Below, in pieces: positions 10,042 to 20,085 of a stretch of 64,000 nt of DNA. The notes beneath the pieces were generated by a model, which saw only the letters and a list, made by a program, of their open reading frames with translations, was not told the origin of the DNA and made no database searches. The first letter of the stretch is position 1. Every line of letters starts with the position of its first letter. The stretch is from an uncultured Actinomycetes bacterium (GTDB lineage: Bacteria; Actinomycetota; Actinomycetes; Nanopelagicales; Nanopelagicaceae): the NCBI GenBank assembly GCA_903834145.1, contig CAILHY010000008.1:40457-104456 (forward strand), read 5' to 3'. A program made the translations under genes and the position numbers.

Positions 10042-10994
10042 TTTTGGTGCTCATAGATCACGATCGCGGGGAACTCGATGCGCTTTCGCTACGGGCGCTC
10101 ACTGCCGCCCGCAAATTATCCGATGAAGTTCACGCAGTTGTCATTGGCAGCGCGGGCGCGGGACTGTCCACGATCGTGGGCGAGTACGGAGCCTCGGTTC
10201 TACATGTGGCCCATCATGATGGGCTCACCGATTACACACCAGCTGCAAGTGGGCGCGCATTAGTTCAACTCGTTTCCACCCTCAAGCCAGAGGCCGTGTT
10301 AGCGGCAGGTACTCCGCGGGGGAATGAACAACTTGCTCACCTGGCAACAATCTTGGATCTTCCAATGGCTGCTGAATGTAGCGAAATTACTTTGGGGAAC
10401 CCTCATACTGTTGTTCGGGCTCGTTGGGCTGCGAACTTGATGGAGCAGGCGCTTGTTCACTCGGAACTACTTATAGCCACCGTTCTTGCATTTGCTGTTG
10501 AAGCAGAGCCATCACCCGTTTCTTCAGTTGTTCAAGATTTCGATGCAGTTTTGGAACCGATTGACCTTCTCGTTCGAATCCTCGGAAGAGGAGGAGAGGC
10601 GGCCAAGTCAGGTGCATCTCTGGCCGACGCAAAGGTAATCGTCTCTGGCGGCCGCGGAGTTGGCGGACCTGAAGCGTTCTCACTGCTTGAAGAATTAGCG
10701 TCTCTTCTCGATGGTGCTGTCGGATGTTCTCGCGTTGTTACAAGTTCTGGTTGGAGACCGCATGCAGAACAGGTGGGTCAGACTGGTACGAAAGTAGCTC
10801 CTGATCTCTATATCGCTGCTGGGATCAGCGGAGCAATGCAACATATTGCAGGGTGCAAGAATTCCAAGACGATAGTTGTTATCAATACAGATCCAGAAGC
10901 ACCAATTCTTGCGTATGCAGATTACGCAATCATTGGCGACCTTCACAAGGTACTACCAGCACTTACGGAAGCCATCAAAGCAACGAAGGGTTAG
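10038..10994 (+). CDS. etfA: Electron transfer flavoprotein alpha subunit
   Basis: The C-terminal half carries the EtfA FAD-binding signature: [47 protein letters not shown] and [15 protein letters not shown]. 318 residues, usual length. Overlaps etfB by four bases (ATGA). Together with EtfB it forms the heterodimer that carries single electrons from the upstream flavoprotein dehydrogenase towards the respiratory chain. Confidence 0.94.
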   Translation: MILVLIDHDRGELDALSLRALTAARKLSDEVHAVVIGSAGAGLSTIVGEYGASVLHVAHHDGLTDYTPAASGRALVQLVSTLKPEAVLAAGTPRGNEQLAHLATILDLPMAAECSEITLGNPHTVVRARWAANLMEQALVHSELLIATVLAFAVEAEPSPVSSVVQDFDAVLEPIDLLVRILGRGGEAAKSGASLADAKVIVSGGRGVGGPEAFSLLEELASLLDGAVGCSRVVTSSGWRPHAEQVGQTGTKVAPDLYIAAGISGAMQHIAGCKNSKTIVVINTDPEAPILAYADYAIIGDLHKVLPALTEAIKATKG

Positions 10995-10998
10995 AAAA

Positions 10999-12663
10999 GT
11001 GTCCGATATAGAAATTGCTCAAGCCACAACGATGAAACCCATTGGCGAAATAAGCGCCATGCTTGGAATTGATTCAGAAAATCTTGAGCCGTATGGTCAC
11101 TACAAAGCAAAAGTTTCACTCAAGTATTTAGATTCCCTTCCAAAGCGAGCCAATAGCAAGCTCATTCTCGTTACTGCAATCAGCCCCACTCCCGCAGGAG
11201 AAGGAAAGACAACAACAACAGTTGGACTAGGCGATGCACTTCGTCATATTGGCAAGAACGCAATGATCTGTCTTCGTGAACCATCGCTGGGGCCGGTCTT
11301 TGGAATGAAGGGCGGAGCCGCAGGTGGTGGATATGCCCAGGTGGTGCCTATGGAGGATATAAATCTTCACTTCACCGGTGACTTCGGTGCTATCGCATTG
11401 GCAAATAATCTTCTTGCCGCTGTGTTGGACAACCATATTCACCATGGAAACACACTCAATATCGATGTACGACGAATCGCGTGGAAGCGCGTAGTGGATA
11501 TGAATGATCGCGCACTTCGCGACATTGTTGTCTCACTCGGCGGACCTGGAAATGGTTTTCCGCGTCAAGATGGTTTTGACATCGTGGTTGCGTCAGAAAT
11601 TATGGCGATTTTTTGCTTGGCTACTTCAATTGAAGATCTCAAAGCACGTATTGGAAAAATTGTTGTTGCATACGATCGCGACAAGAAGCCAATCCTGGCA
11701 AGTGACCTCAATGCACAAGGTGCAATGACGGTAATTCTTAAGGATGCATTCCAACCAAACTTGGTGCAGACCCTTGAACATACTCCAGCATTTATCCACG
11801 GTGGACCATTCGCAAATATCGCTCATGGCTGTAACTCGGTTGTGGCTACAACTTCGGCCATGAAACTTGCTGATTACGTAGTAACGGAAGCAGGTTTTGG
11901 TGCCGACCTAGGCGCTGAAAAATTCATCGATATTAAATGCAGAAAATCGGGACTGCGTCCTTCTGCATGTGTTTTGGTCGCAACCATTCGCGCCTTGAAA
12001 TTTCATGGTGGCGCGGATTTGAAAACGATCACCGAAGAGAACCTCGGCGCTCTTGAAGCAGGCATGGCCAACCTTGAGAAGCACCTTTCCAATATTCGCG
12101 ACGTGTATGGCATCCCTGTCGTTGTATCTATTAACCACTTCACCAGTGATACTGATGCTGAAGTTGCCCTCCTTCGCAAAAAAGTGGAAGCGGTCGGCGG
12201 CCGCGTAGTTTTGGCGACACACTGGGCAGATGGTGGAGCAGGTGCGGCTGATCTTGCGCGCGCCGTTGTCGAGCTTTGCGAAGAGCCAAGTGAAGTTACT
12301 TTCGTTTATCCAGATGAAGCACCATTGTGGGAGAAAGTTGAAATCCTTGCCTCAAAGGTTTACGGAGCTAGCGAAGTCACTGCTGATGCCAAGGTACGTG
12401 GGCGCATCAAGGAACTTCAAGATGCTGGGTATGGACATTTTCCAATCTGCGTAGCTAAAACTCAATATTCCTTCTCTACGGATCCATCGCTCAAGGGTGC
12501 TCCAACGGGACACTCGCTCAATATCCGTGAAGTTCGACTCTCGGCAGGGGCAGAATTTATTGTCCTTGTTTGTGGTGAAATCATGACTATGCCGGGGCTA
12601 CCTCGCGTACCCTCCAGTGAACGCATTGATTACATAGATGGGAAAGTGGTGGGATTGTTCTGA
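10999..12663 (+). CDS. fhs: Formate-tetrahydrofolate ligase
   Basis: Fhs interconverts formate + ATP + THF and 10-formyl-THF. The N-terminus [18 protein letters not shown] is the family start, so the GTG at 10999, four bases after etfA, is chosen although the frame extends upstream; 554 residues. The P-loop-like [19 protein letters not shown] is present. In this operon it is followed directly by formate dehydrogenase genes, which argues that it runs backwards here: 10-formyl-THF from methyl oxidation is split to formate with ATP gain. A methylene-THF dehydrogenase/cyclohydrolase (FolD) is needed to link it to the methylene pool and is not in the window. Confidence 0.93.
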   Translation: MSDIEIAQATTMKPIGEISAMLGIDSENLEPYGHYKAKVSLKYLDSLPKRANSKLILVTAISPTPAGEGKTTTTVGLGDALRHIGKNAMICLREPSLGPVFGMKGGAAGGGYAQVVPMEDINLHFTGDFGAIALANNLLAAVLDNHIHHGNTLNIDVRRIAWKRVVDMNDRALRDIVVSLGGPGNGFPRQDGFDIVVASEIMAIFCLATSIEDLKARIGKIVVAYDRDKKPILASDLNAQGAMTVILKDAFQPNLVQTLEHTPAFIHGGPFANIAHGCNSVVATTSAMKLADYVVTEAGFGADLGAEKFIDIKCRKSGLRPSACVLVATIRALKFHGGADLKTITEENLGALEAGMANLEKHLSNIRDVYGIPVVVSINHFTSDTDAEVALLRKKVEAVGGRVVLATHWADGGAGAADLARAVVELCEEPSEVTFVYPDEAPLWEKVEILASKVYGASEVTADAKVRGRIKELQDAGYGHFPICVAKTQYSFSTDPSLKGAPTGHSLNIREVRLSAGAEFIVLVCGEIMTMPGLPRVPSSERIDYIDGKVVGLF

Positions 12664-13106
12664 TGCAATTTCCTGCATGGTCGCAAGAGAGAGCGCTAGA
12701 AGTCATAGCGCGCACTAGTGGTGAACCAGGTCCAGTGCTTGTGACCTTGCAGGGGATTCAAGAATATTTTGGTTACGTACCTGATGGAGCAGTTGCCCTC
12801 ATCGCGAGTGCTTGCAACGTTTCGCGGGCAGATGTTCATGGAGTCCTTACTTTTTATCACGATCTTCGTACTGAATTGCCACGTAAAGTGCAGATCAAAA
12901 TCTGCGTTGCAGAGGCGTGTCAGTCCATGGGTGCCCGAGATGTTGCCGAGAGCGCGCGAAAGAGCGTCATTGATAACCTCGATGTGGAAATCTCCAATGC
13001 ATATTGTTTAGGCAATTGTGCATTGGCCCCTGCAGCCAGTGTCGATGGGAAACTTCGTGGAAGAGTTAGCGTGAAGTCGTTAGTCAAGGAAATTAGTCAG
13101 CTATGA
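12663..13106 (+). CDS. fdsG: NAD-dependent formate dehydrogenase gamma subunit (NuoE-like)
   Basis: A 147-residue thioredoxin-like [2Fe-2S] protein with C81, C86, C115 and C119 (CVAEAC, CLGNC), like NuoE and FdsG. The gene order NuoE-like, NuoF-like, molybdenum catalytic subunit is that of soluble fds formate dehydrogenases from Cupriavidus and Rhodobacter. The ATG overlaps the fhs stop by one base. The same domain also occurs in HoxE and in hydrogenases, but the linked catalytic subunit decides for formate dehydrogenase. Confidence 0.88.
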   Translation: MQFPAWSQERALEVIARTSGEPGPVLVTLQGIQEYFGYVPDGAVALIASACNVSRADVHGVLTFYHDLRTELPRKVQIKICVAEACQSMGARDVAESARKSVIDNLDVEISNAYCLGNCALAPAASVDGKLRGRVSVKSLVKEISQL

Positions 13107-14650
13107 CGATTGTTTATGTTCCGGGAGATTCCGCAGCCCGTTCAGTGGGCGCTGATCAAGTAGCAATCGAGATAGCTTCTCAGGCTAATGCTCGAGGGTT
13201 AGATGTGCAGATTGTTCGCAATGGTTCCCGAGGAGCTCTTTTTCTCGAACCTCTTGTTGAAGTTCTCACTTCATCAGGGCGTATTGCATTCGGTCCTGTA
13301 AGCGCAGATGAGATCAATTCACTTTTCGAGGCTGATTTTCTCAATGGTGGAGATCATGTACTTGCCCTCGGAAAGAGCGATGAGATTGCCTGGCTCGCAA
13401 AGCAAGATCGTGTCACGTTCGCGCGTGTAGGAATCATTGATCCGCTCTCCATTTCTGATTACGAAAGTCACGGCGGACTGACTGGTTTACGTAAAGCACT
13501 AGACATGAAATCCGAAGATATTGTTGAGCAAGTGACTGCCTCTGGTCTTCGTGGTCGTGGCGGTGCAGGATTTCCAGCAGGGGTCAAATGGCGCACTGTT
13601 TTAAATACAGTAGGCGAGAAGAAATATATTTGCTGTAATGCTGATGAAGGAGATAGTGGAACCTTCGCAGATCGAATGGTGATGGAGGGCGATCCCTTCA
13701 TGTTGTTGGAAGGAATGACGATCGCTGGTATTGCCGTCGGAGCCACCGAAGGCGTTATTTACATTCGTTCCGAATACCCAGATGCGATTGAAATGATGAA
13801 GAAAGCAATTGTTCTAGCAAACGAATTTGGATCTCTGGGCGAAAACATTCTGGGAACAGAACGCTCTTTCCATGTTCGCATTCGAGTAGGGGGCGGGTCC
13901 TACGTTTGTGGTGAAGAGACCGCGATGCTTGAGAGCATCGAAGGCAAACGAGGGGTTGTTCGCTCTAAACCACCATTACCTGCCATTGAAGGACTCTTTG
14001 GTAAACCAACGGTGATCAACAACGTTCTCACTCTGGCAACGGTTCCAGCGGTGATGTCGGGCGGAGCCGATGCATATAAGGCACGAGGTGTTGGTCGTTC
14101 CGTGGGTACCCAGGTATTTCAACTCGGTGGCAACATCGCACGGGGTGGAATTGTGGAACTTGCCTTTGGAACAACGTTGGGTTCTTTGATCAATGATTAT
14201 GGCAGTGGAACATTTTCTGGGAAATCTATTCGTGCCGTGCAAATTGGTGGACCACTCGGCGCCTATCTGCCTGCGTCATCATTTGATGTATCGATGGATT
14301 ATGAGTCATTACTGGCAGCCGGCGGGATGCTGGGGCATGGGGGCCTCGTACTCTTTGATGAGAGCGTGGATATGGCAATTCAAGCGAAATTTGCGATGGA
14401 ATTTTGCGCCCTAGAATCGTGTGGAAAGTGCACGCCTTGTCGAATTGGATCTACCCGTGGCGCCGAGACGATCACCAAGATTATTGATGGCCAAGATATA
14501 GATGGAAATAAGAGATTGCTTTTGGATTTGTGCGAAGTAATGACGGATGGTTCCCTCTGTGCAATGGGGGGACTTACTCCATTACCGGTGCGCAGTGCAC
14601 TGTTACATTTTCCCGAAGATTTCGATTCCAGAATTGGGGCCACAAAATGA
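13103..14650 (+). CDS. fdsB: NAD-dependent formate dehydrogenase beta subunit (NuoF-like)
   Basis: The 515-residue protein has an N-terminal thioredoxin-like region, then the FMN/NADH domain (GLRGRGGAGFPAGVKW; GGGSYVCGEETAMLESIEG) and the C-terminal ESCGKCTPCRIGSTRG motif with downstream Cys for a [4Fe-4S] cluster. It would pass electrons from the molybdenum subunit to NAD+. It overlaps both neighbours by four bases, so the three subunits are translationally coupled. Confidence 0.92.
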   Translation: MTIVYVPGDSAARSVGADQVAIEIASQANARGLDVQIVRNGSRGALFLEPLVEVLTSSGRIAFGPVSADEINSLFEADFLNGGDHVLALGKSDEIAWLAKQDRVTFARVGIIDPLSISDYESHGGLTGLRKALDMKSEDIVEQVTASGLRGRGGAGFPAGVKWRTVLNTVGEKKYICCNADEGDSGTFADRMVMEGDPFMLLEGMTIAGIAVGATEGVIYIRSEYPDAIEMMKKAIVLANEFGSLGENILGTERSFHVRIRVGGGSYVCGEETAMLESIEGKRGVVRSKPPLPAIEGLFGKPTVINNVLTLATVPAVMSGGADAYKARGVGRSVGTQVFQLGGNIARGGIVELAFGTTLGSLINDYGSGTFSGKSIRAVQIGGPLGAYLPASSFDVSMDYESLLAAGGMLGHGGLVLFDESVDMAIQAKFAMEFCALESCGKCTPCRIGSTRGAETITKIIDGQDIDGNKRLLLDLCEVMTDGSLCAMGGLTPLPVRSALLHFPEDFDSRIGATK

Positions 14651-17643
14651 CTCTGTTGATCGAACCAGATTATGGAACTCCTTCAAGTGTTCGCACTGAA
14701 ATGGTCAACGTAGAAATAGACGGGCACGCAGTAACCGTTCCCGCAGACACCTCCATCATGCGTGCCTCCCTAGAGGCTGGCATTGATATTCCAAAACTTT
14801 GCGCCACGGATCGCTTGAAAGCTTTTGGCTCTTGCCGTCTGTGTGTAGTTGAGATTGATGGAAGAAATGGCACTCCCTCCTCATGCACCACACCGGTTAC
14901 CGATGGTATGAAAGTTTCCACCACAAGCGATCGGATTGATCGCCTACGCCAAGGCGTCATGGAGCTGTACATGTCGGATCATCCGGCTACTTGCGCTGCT
15001 GGAGATGAATGCGAAATGCATGCAATGGCAGAACGTGTCGGACTCAAAGCGATTCGCTACTCAGGCCGGACTCACCTGGATGTGCCAAAGGATGAGTCCA
15101 ATCCTTATTTCACCTTTGATTCCACCGAATGCATCGTATGTAATCGATGCGTGCGTGCTTGCGATGAAGTACAGGGAACTTTCGCACTCACCATCGAAAA
15201 TCGAGGGTTCGAGGCTCGTGTTTCATCATCAGGAACTTCCTTTATTGAGAGTGAATGTGTTTCTTGCGGTGCCTGTGTCCAGGCCTGCCCAACTGGTGCC
15301 TTAACGGAGAAAACTCTCTACACAATTGGTACGCCAACCAGAACAGTCATTACAACGTGCGCATATTGCGGTGTTGGTTGCTCTTTCAAAGCAGAGATGA
15401 AGGGTGATGAATTAGTTCGCATGGTGCCGTTTAAGGATGGCGGCGCAAATGAAGGCCACTCCTGCGTGAAAGGACGCTTTGCTTGGGGATATGCAACGCA
15501 TACCGATCGAGTTACCACTCCGCTCATTCGAGAATCGATTACTGATCCTTGGCGTGAAGCGTCATGGGAGGAGGCAATTGGTTTTGCCTCCAGTAGATTG
15601 AAATCGATTCAAGCAAAATACGGCACAGATAGCATTGGAGGAATTACCTCTTCACGTTGCACCAATGAAGAGGTATATGCCGTTCAGAAAATGATTCGAG
15701 CGGCATTTGGAAATAACAATGTTGATACCTGCGCCCGTGTCTGTCATTCGCCAACGGGGTATGGCCTCAGCCAAACTTTCGGTACTTCGGCCGGAACGCA
15801 AGATTTTGAATCTGTCGCGCATGCGGATGTTATTTTGCTCATCGGAGCCAATCCAACAGCGGCGCACCCAGTATTCGCCTCACGGATGAAGCAGGCGCTA
15901 CGTAAAGGTGCCCAACTCATTGTGGTGGATCCGAGAAGAATTGAATTGGTACGTACGCCACATATTGAGGCAGCCCATCATCTTGGTCTCATGCCCGGTA
16001 CAAATGTTGCCATCATTAACGCTCTCGCACATGTTATTGCCGAGGAAGGTCTCATCGATCGAGATTTTGTGAACGCGCGTTGTAATCTCGAATCCTTCGC
16101 TGCTTGGGAAGCATTTATTCGCTTGCCAGAGAATTCACCGGAGTCCCTTGAAGGAGCCACGCGCGTACCAGCTTCGCAAGTCCGCGCGGCTGCTCGACTC
16201 TACGCATCTGCCCCTAACGCGGCCATCTATTACGGATTAGGCGTAACAGAACATAGTCAAGGTTCGACGATGGTTATGGGTATCGCAAATCTTGCAATGG
16301 CAACGGGCAATATCGGTCGACTTGGAGTGGGTGTAAATCCATTGCGTGGCCAGAACAATGTTCAAGGTTCTTGCGATATGGGTTCATTCCCTCACGAGCT
16401 TCCTGGCTACCGCCATATTTCCAACCCTAAAACTCGCGAAATTTTTGAAAAGATTTGGGGCCGCACTATTAAGGCCGAACCAGGTATGCGAATTCCCAAT
16501 ATGTTCGATGCTGCTTTAGCAGGAAAATTTATGGGAATGTATATCCAGGGTGAAGATATTGCTCAATCGGACCCAAATATTTCTCATGTACATGCGGCAT
16601 TACGGTCCATGGAAATGATTATTGTTCAGGATCTTTTCCTCAATGAAACTTCTAAATTTGCTCATGTATTCCTTCCAGGCACTTCCTTCTTGGAAAAGGA
16701 TGGAACTTTCACAAACGCGGAACGTCGCATCAATCGCGTTCGCCCCGTGATGCCATCCAAAACGGGCAAAACCGAATGGGAAGCGACATGCGATCTTGCT
16801 GCCGCGATGGGCTATGAGATGCACTATGAGAACGCAGCTGCAATCATGGATGAGATTGCTGCCACGACTCCAACCTTTGCCGGTGTTTCCTTTAAGAAGC
16901 TCGATGAGATGGGTAGCCTTCAATGGCCATGTAATGATAAAACTCCTCTGGGCACACCCGTGATGCATGTGGATCAATTTGTCCGCGGTGAAGGTCGATT
17001 TATGCAGACTCCATTTGTACCGACCGATGAAAAGGCATCCAGGAAATTTCCGTTGCTTCTGACAACAGGGCGGATCCTAAGTCAGTACAACGTAGGTGCT
17101 CAAACTCGACGCACCGCCAATGTCGTGTGGCATTCGGAAGACATTTTGGATATTCACGAATCAGATGCGCAACTTCGCGGGGTTACCGATGGATCTTGGG
17201 TCAAACTTTCAAGTCGTGTGGGAGAAACAATTTTGAAGGCGCGCATCACCTCTGAAGTACCCGCCGGCGTTGTTTATACAACTTTCCATTTCCCTGAAAG
17301 CGGCGCGAACGTGATCACTACTGACTATTCAGATTGGGCCACAAATTGCCCCGAATATAAAGTGACTGCCGTTGAAATCACCCCAAGCCTTCGCGGACCT
17401 GGCGAAATTCATGAACATGAGATGAGTGCGGACGTTCAGTTAGAATCTATTGTCCGTATGGCAAATCAGATTGCAGCAAATGTCCCTCAAGGAGCTGCTC
17501 CGGAGCATGCAGTTGCTCATCACATCGTTCAGTTCTGGACGCCAGCCATGCGTCAGAGATTGCACTCAGATGTAGATCGCTCACAACTTTCACCAATCGT
17601 GATTGCTGCAATGAAACTTGAACTCAGCGGTTCAACAAGTTAA
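14647..17643 (+). CDS. fdsA: NAD-dependent formate dehydrogenase catalytic alpha subunit
   Basis: Oxidises formate to CO2 at a molybdenum (bis-MGD) centre. From the N-terminus: a NuoG-like [2Fe-2S] ferredoxin domain (C52, C63, C66, C80), a His/Cys site (DHPATCAAGDEC), two [4Fe-4S] motifs (CIVCNRCVRAC, CVSCGACVQAC), the CAYCGVGC cluster motif, and the active-site cysteine in ARVCHSPTGYGL (Cys, not selenocysteine). The ATG at 14647 overlaps fdsB by four bases and gives 998 residues. No FdsD-like small gene follows; the gene ends against the convergent DUF1638-like gene with a 20-base overlap. FdhD, needed for sulfuration of the cofactor, is encoded at 32527. Confidence 0.93.
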   Translation: MTLLIEPDYGTPSSVRTEMVNVEIDGHAVTVPADTSIMRASLEAGIDIPKLCATDRLKAFGSCRLCVVEIDGRNGTPSSCTTPVTDGMKVSTTSDRIDRLRQGVMELYMSDHPATCAAGDECEMHAMAERVGLKAIRYSGRTHLDVPKDESNPYFTFDSTECIVCNRCVRACDEVQGTFALTIENRGFEARVSSSGTSFIESECVSCGACVQACPTGALTEKTLYTIGTPTRTVITTCAYCGVGCSFKAEMKGDELVRMVPFKDGGANEGHSCVKGRFAWGYATHTDRVTTPLIRESITDPWREASWEEAIGFASSRLKSIQAKYGTDSIGGITSSRCTNEEVYAVQKMIRAAFGNNNVDTCARVCHSPTGYGLSQTFGTSAGTQDFESVAHADVILLIGANPTAAHPVFASRMKQALRKGAQLIVVDPRRIELVRTPHIEAAHHLGLMPGTNVAIINALAHVIAEEGLIDRDFVNARCNLESFAAWEAFIRLPENSPESLEGATRVPASQVRAAARLYASAPNAAIYYGLGVTEHSQGSTMVMGIANLAMATGNIGRLGVGVNPLRGQNNVQGSCDMGSFPHELPGYRHISNPKTREIFEKIWGRTIKAEPGMRIPNMFDAALAGKFMGMYIQGEDIAQSDPNISHVHAALRSMEMIIVQDLFLNETSKFAHVFLPGTSFLEKDGTFTNAERRINRVRPVMPSKTGKTEWEATCDLAAAMGYEMHYENAAAIMDEIAATTPTFAGVSFKKLDEMGSLQWPCNDKTPLGTPVMHVDQFVRGEGRFMQTPFVPTDEKASRKFPLLLTTGRILSQYNVGAQTRRTANVVWHSEDILDIHESDAQLRGVTDGSWVKLSSRVGETILKARITSEVPAGVVYTTFHFPESGANVITTDYSDWATNCPEYKVTAVEITPSLRGPGEIHEHEMSADVQLESIVRMANQIAANVPQGAAPEHAVAHHIVQFWTPAMRQRLHSDVDRSQLSPIVIAAMKLELSGSTS

Positions 17644-18208
17644 GCAATTCCCGCTCTAAACCTTCTTCACCAACATTGCGCACTTCTAACTCGAGCCCAA
17701 TGCTTTTGGCAGCATCGCGTGCAAGTTGAAGTAATTCTTCCGTCGGGTTTTGCGCTAGCCAGACCAGGTTTGAGTAGTTTTTAAAATAATCGTCACGAAG
17801 TTCTGGGCGAATATCTAGGCCCAATTCTACGATGACACTTCGATGAAATGATTTAACGAGAAAATCGGTTAAGAAATAGGTCCCCGGATTGGCGCTCATG
17901 ATTTGGTCGATCTGTGCCTTCCCGGCAAAGATGTCATAGCAATGATCTCCGCCGAGGCGCTTCACTTCATGGCGAAGAAGGACTGCATCGAGGGCTCCAT
18001 AAGTTCCACAGTCTGCATAGGCAACCAAAATTCTTTCATGGCGAGGTGTTACTCCCTTCAAAGTCTCTTCCACTTCATGCGCAATCAATTTTGGGGAATT
18101 GTGCAACAGCGGTGGCAGCGGGTAGATAGTCACATCGAGTGCATGTTTTTGGGCAATGGAGGAGACATGTGTTGCTATCGCGCCACATGCAACGATGCCG
18201 ATGCTCAT
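17624..18208 (-). CDS. DUF1638-like protein linked to corrinoid methyltransferases
   Basis: A 194-residue protein (MSIGIVACGAIATHV) with conserved-looking AYADCGTYG and HCYDIFAG segments carrying Cys and His. I recognise it as resembling the uncharacterised DUF1638 family, which I recall next to MttB-type methyltransferase genes in methanogens and proteobacteria. Its four-base overlap with the RACo-type activator makes it the last gene of the corrinoid operon. A role in corrinoid loading, activation or methyl transfer is a reasonable guess, but no activity is shown by the sequence. The family assignment is from memory of the motif pattern. Confidence 0.7.
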   Translation of the reverse strand: MSIGIVACGAIATHVSSIAQKHALDVTIYPLPPLLHNSPKLIAHEVEETLKGVTPRHERILVAYADCGTYGALDAVLLRHEVKRLGGDHCYDIFAGKAQIDQIMSANPGTYFLTDFLVKSFHRSVIVELGLDIRPELRDDYFKNYSNLVWLAQNPTEELLQLARDAAKSIGLELEVRNVGEEGLERELLNLLNR

Positions 18209-20085
18209 GATGGGAAGGAGAGCCTCGTGACGAACTTGTCATTGAAATCAGCGCGATCAGAAAGTTCCACGTAATCAATCTCATCCAAAAGCGCGGTCGC
18301 ACCGTGACGTTCTTGCGCAGAAAGCAGAACCATTTTGGCGCCTTCTCCGGCTACATTGCCCGCAGAGACAATGCGCAAGACTGAAAGTTTAGGTACGAGA
18401 CCTATTTTGATTGCAGATGCAGGGGAGAGGTAGGAGCCAAAAGAGCCTGCAAGCAGTACCTGCTGGATATCTCGCTCTTCTACATCAAATTCTTCAAGAA
18501 GCAGCGCCCACCCTGTTGCGATTGCAGCTTTAGCAAATTGGAGTTCCCGAACATCTCGTTGCGTGAGAAAAACAGCGTCGCTGGCATCACCAATCGTTGC
18601 GCCCCATGTCAAAACGAAGACGCGTTCGCCTTCGCGATCCATGAGACGAGGAGCAAGCAAGGGCGAGATTTCTGCAGCGCGCTCATCGGTGACAAATCTT
18701 CCGGAATGATCAAGTAACCCCAATTGCACCAATACAGCGCAAGCATCGACCAACCCTGATCCGCATATCCCAATCGCAGGTGCATCTTCGATGGTTCCTA
18801 TGACGATATCCCCATCGGCTATCTTCACAGTTTCAATCGCACCTGATGCCGCGCGCACACCGCACTTAATAGAAGCGGCCTCAAATGCTGGACCAGCTGG
18901 AGCGGCAGTAGCAAGAATCTTTTCGCCGTTACCGAGAATAATTTCACAGTTTGTACCTACGTCGATGAAGAGGCGAAGTCGTTTGTCGCGATCCATTCCC
19001 GAGGCAAGTGCTCCAGCGATAATATCTCCACCCACATATGCGCCAAGGGAGGGAAGTACGACCGCTTTAGCGCGAGGGTGAATGGTAATGCCTAGTTCGC
19101 GGGCTTCAACGTCAGGATAATCTGCACTTGCCATAATAAATGGGGCAACCCCCAATGGTTCGGGATCGATTCCCAGCACTAATTGCGTCATCGTGGCATT
19201 TCCAGCGAGAGCAACTTCATAAACATGGAGTGGATTAATTCCCGCCTCTTCGCACACTTCTGCGGTGAGTTCAGAGAGAGTTGATTGGGCAAGTGAGCGC
19301 AATCGATCCAGCGCAGTCGGATCCATCATCGTTGCGCTAATACGTGTGATTACGTCAGCACCAAAAGGTTGCTGCTTGTTCAGCATTGATTTCACTGCAA
19401 GAGGGACGCCAGTATTGAGATCCAATAGAGTCGCGACGACCGTTGTGGTTCCTAAATCATAAGCAACGCCATATCGTGTTGCGGTTGTGTCTCCAGGTTC
19501 GACATCAATGAGGGCTTGGTCGATAAAGACTGCAGTAACTTTAAAATCTGAAGCACGTAACACTCGTGGGAGGTTACGAATTGAATCAAGAGAGACTGTG
19601 GCTTCAATGTCATCGATCGCATCGAGCAAGCGAACAATGTCCGTTCGTTGATCATGCAACGTCGGTTCGATAAGTTCGACATAACGTTTTTGAACTGCAG
19701 GGCGAAGTATCACTTGCCGTCCCACACCAACAGTGGCCGCTTTTGGCCGCGTGGTTAATGGAGGAACATCTATGGATACGTCAGTAACTGTGCGAACCAG
19801 GCAAGCAAGACGCCACCCGTTAGAGATTTCCTCTTGGGTAAAGGCGCGACTATCTAACTTGGATGGCGGAACATCTCCGGAAGTGACCTGAATCTTGCAT
19901 TTTTTGCATGTGCCGTAGCCACCGCATGTTGAGTCGATCGCGATGCCATTCCACGAGGCAGCATCGAAAGCGCTGACGCCTGTGGGTACGGTAATCGTGC
20001 GCTCGTTAGAGACGGTGCCATCTTTTTCAAGGGAGCGAAAGGCAAGTTTGACTCGCCCCGTGCCATCGTGTTCTTGCAATGTCAA
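18205..20085 (-). CDS. RACo-type corrinoid reductive activator, ASKHA ATPase
   Basis: The 626-residue protein has an N-terminal plant-type [2Fe-2S] ferredoxin domain with C54, C60, C63 and C95 (CGGYGTCKKC, LACLV), then an ASKHA nucleotide-binding core (GVAYDLGTTTVVATLLDLNTG; LFIDVGTNCEI; GICGSGLVDA; LLAGSFGSYL). This matches the RACo family, which uses ATP to reduce Co(II) corrinoid proteins back to Co(I). It lacks the C-terminal pair of [4Fe-4S] motifs of methanogen RamA. It is coupled by four-base overlaps to the methyltransferase before it and the DUF1638-like gene after it. The electron donor is not evident. Confidence 0.88.
   Translation of the reverse strand: MTLQEHDGTGRVKLAFRSLEKDGTVSNERTITVPTGVSAFDAASWNGIAIDSTCGGYGTCKKCKIQVTSGDVPPSKLDSRAFTQEEISNGWRLACLVRTVTDVSIDVPPLTTRPKAATVGVGRQVILRPAVQKRYVELIEPTLHDQRTDIVRLLDAIDDIEATVSLDSIRNLPRVLRASDFKVTAVFIDQALIDVEPGDTTATRYGVAYDLGTTTVVATLLDLNTGVPLAVKSMLNKQQPFGADVITRISATMMDPTALDRLRSLAQSTLSELTAEVCEEAGINPLHVYEVALAGNATMTQLVLGIDPEPLGVAPFIMASADYPDVEARELGITIHPRAKAVVLPSLGAYVGGDIIAGALASGMDRDKRLRLFIDVGTNCEIILGNGEKILATAAPAGPAFEAASIKCGVRAASGAIETVKIADGDIVIGTIEDAPAIGICGSGLVDACAVLVQLGLLDHSGRFVTDERAAEISPLLAPRLMDREGERVFVLTWGATIGDASDAVFLTQRDVRELQFAKAAIATGWALLLEEFDVEERDIQQVLLAGSFGSYLSPASAIKIGLVPKLSVLRIVSAGNVAGEGAKMVLLSAQERHGATALLDEIDYVELSDRADFNDKFVTRLSFPS

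Noticed and set aside
10876..10998. Longer N-terminus of Fhs overlapping etfA
   Set aside because: The family N-terminus (MSDIEIAQ) begins at the GTG at 10999; upstream frame is inside etfA.
14647..17643. FdsA as NuoG of a respiratory complex I
   Set aside because: Only NuoE/F/G-like genes occur, without membrane subunits, and the CHSP active-site cysteine and bis-MGD domain motifs indicate formate dehydrogenase.
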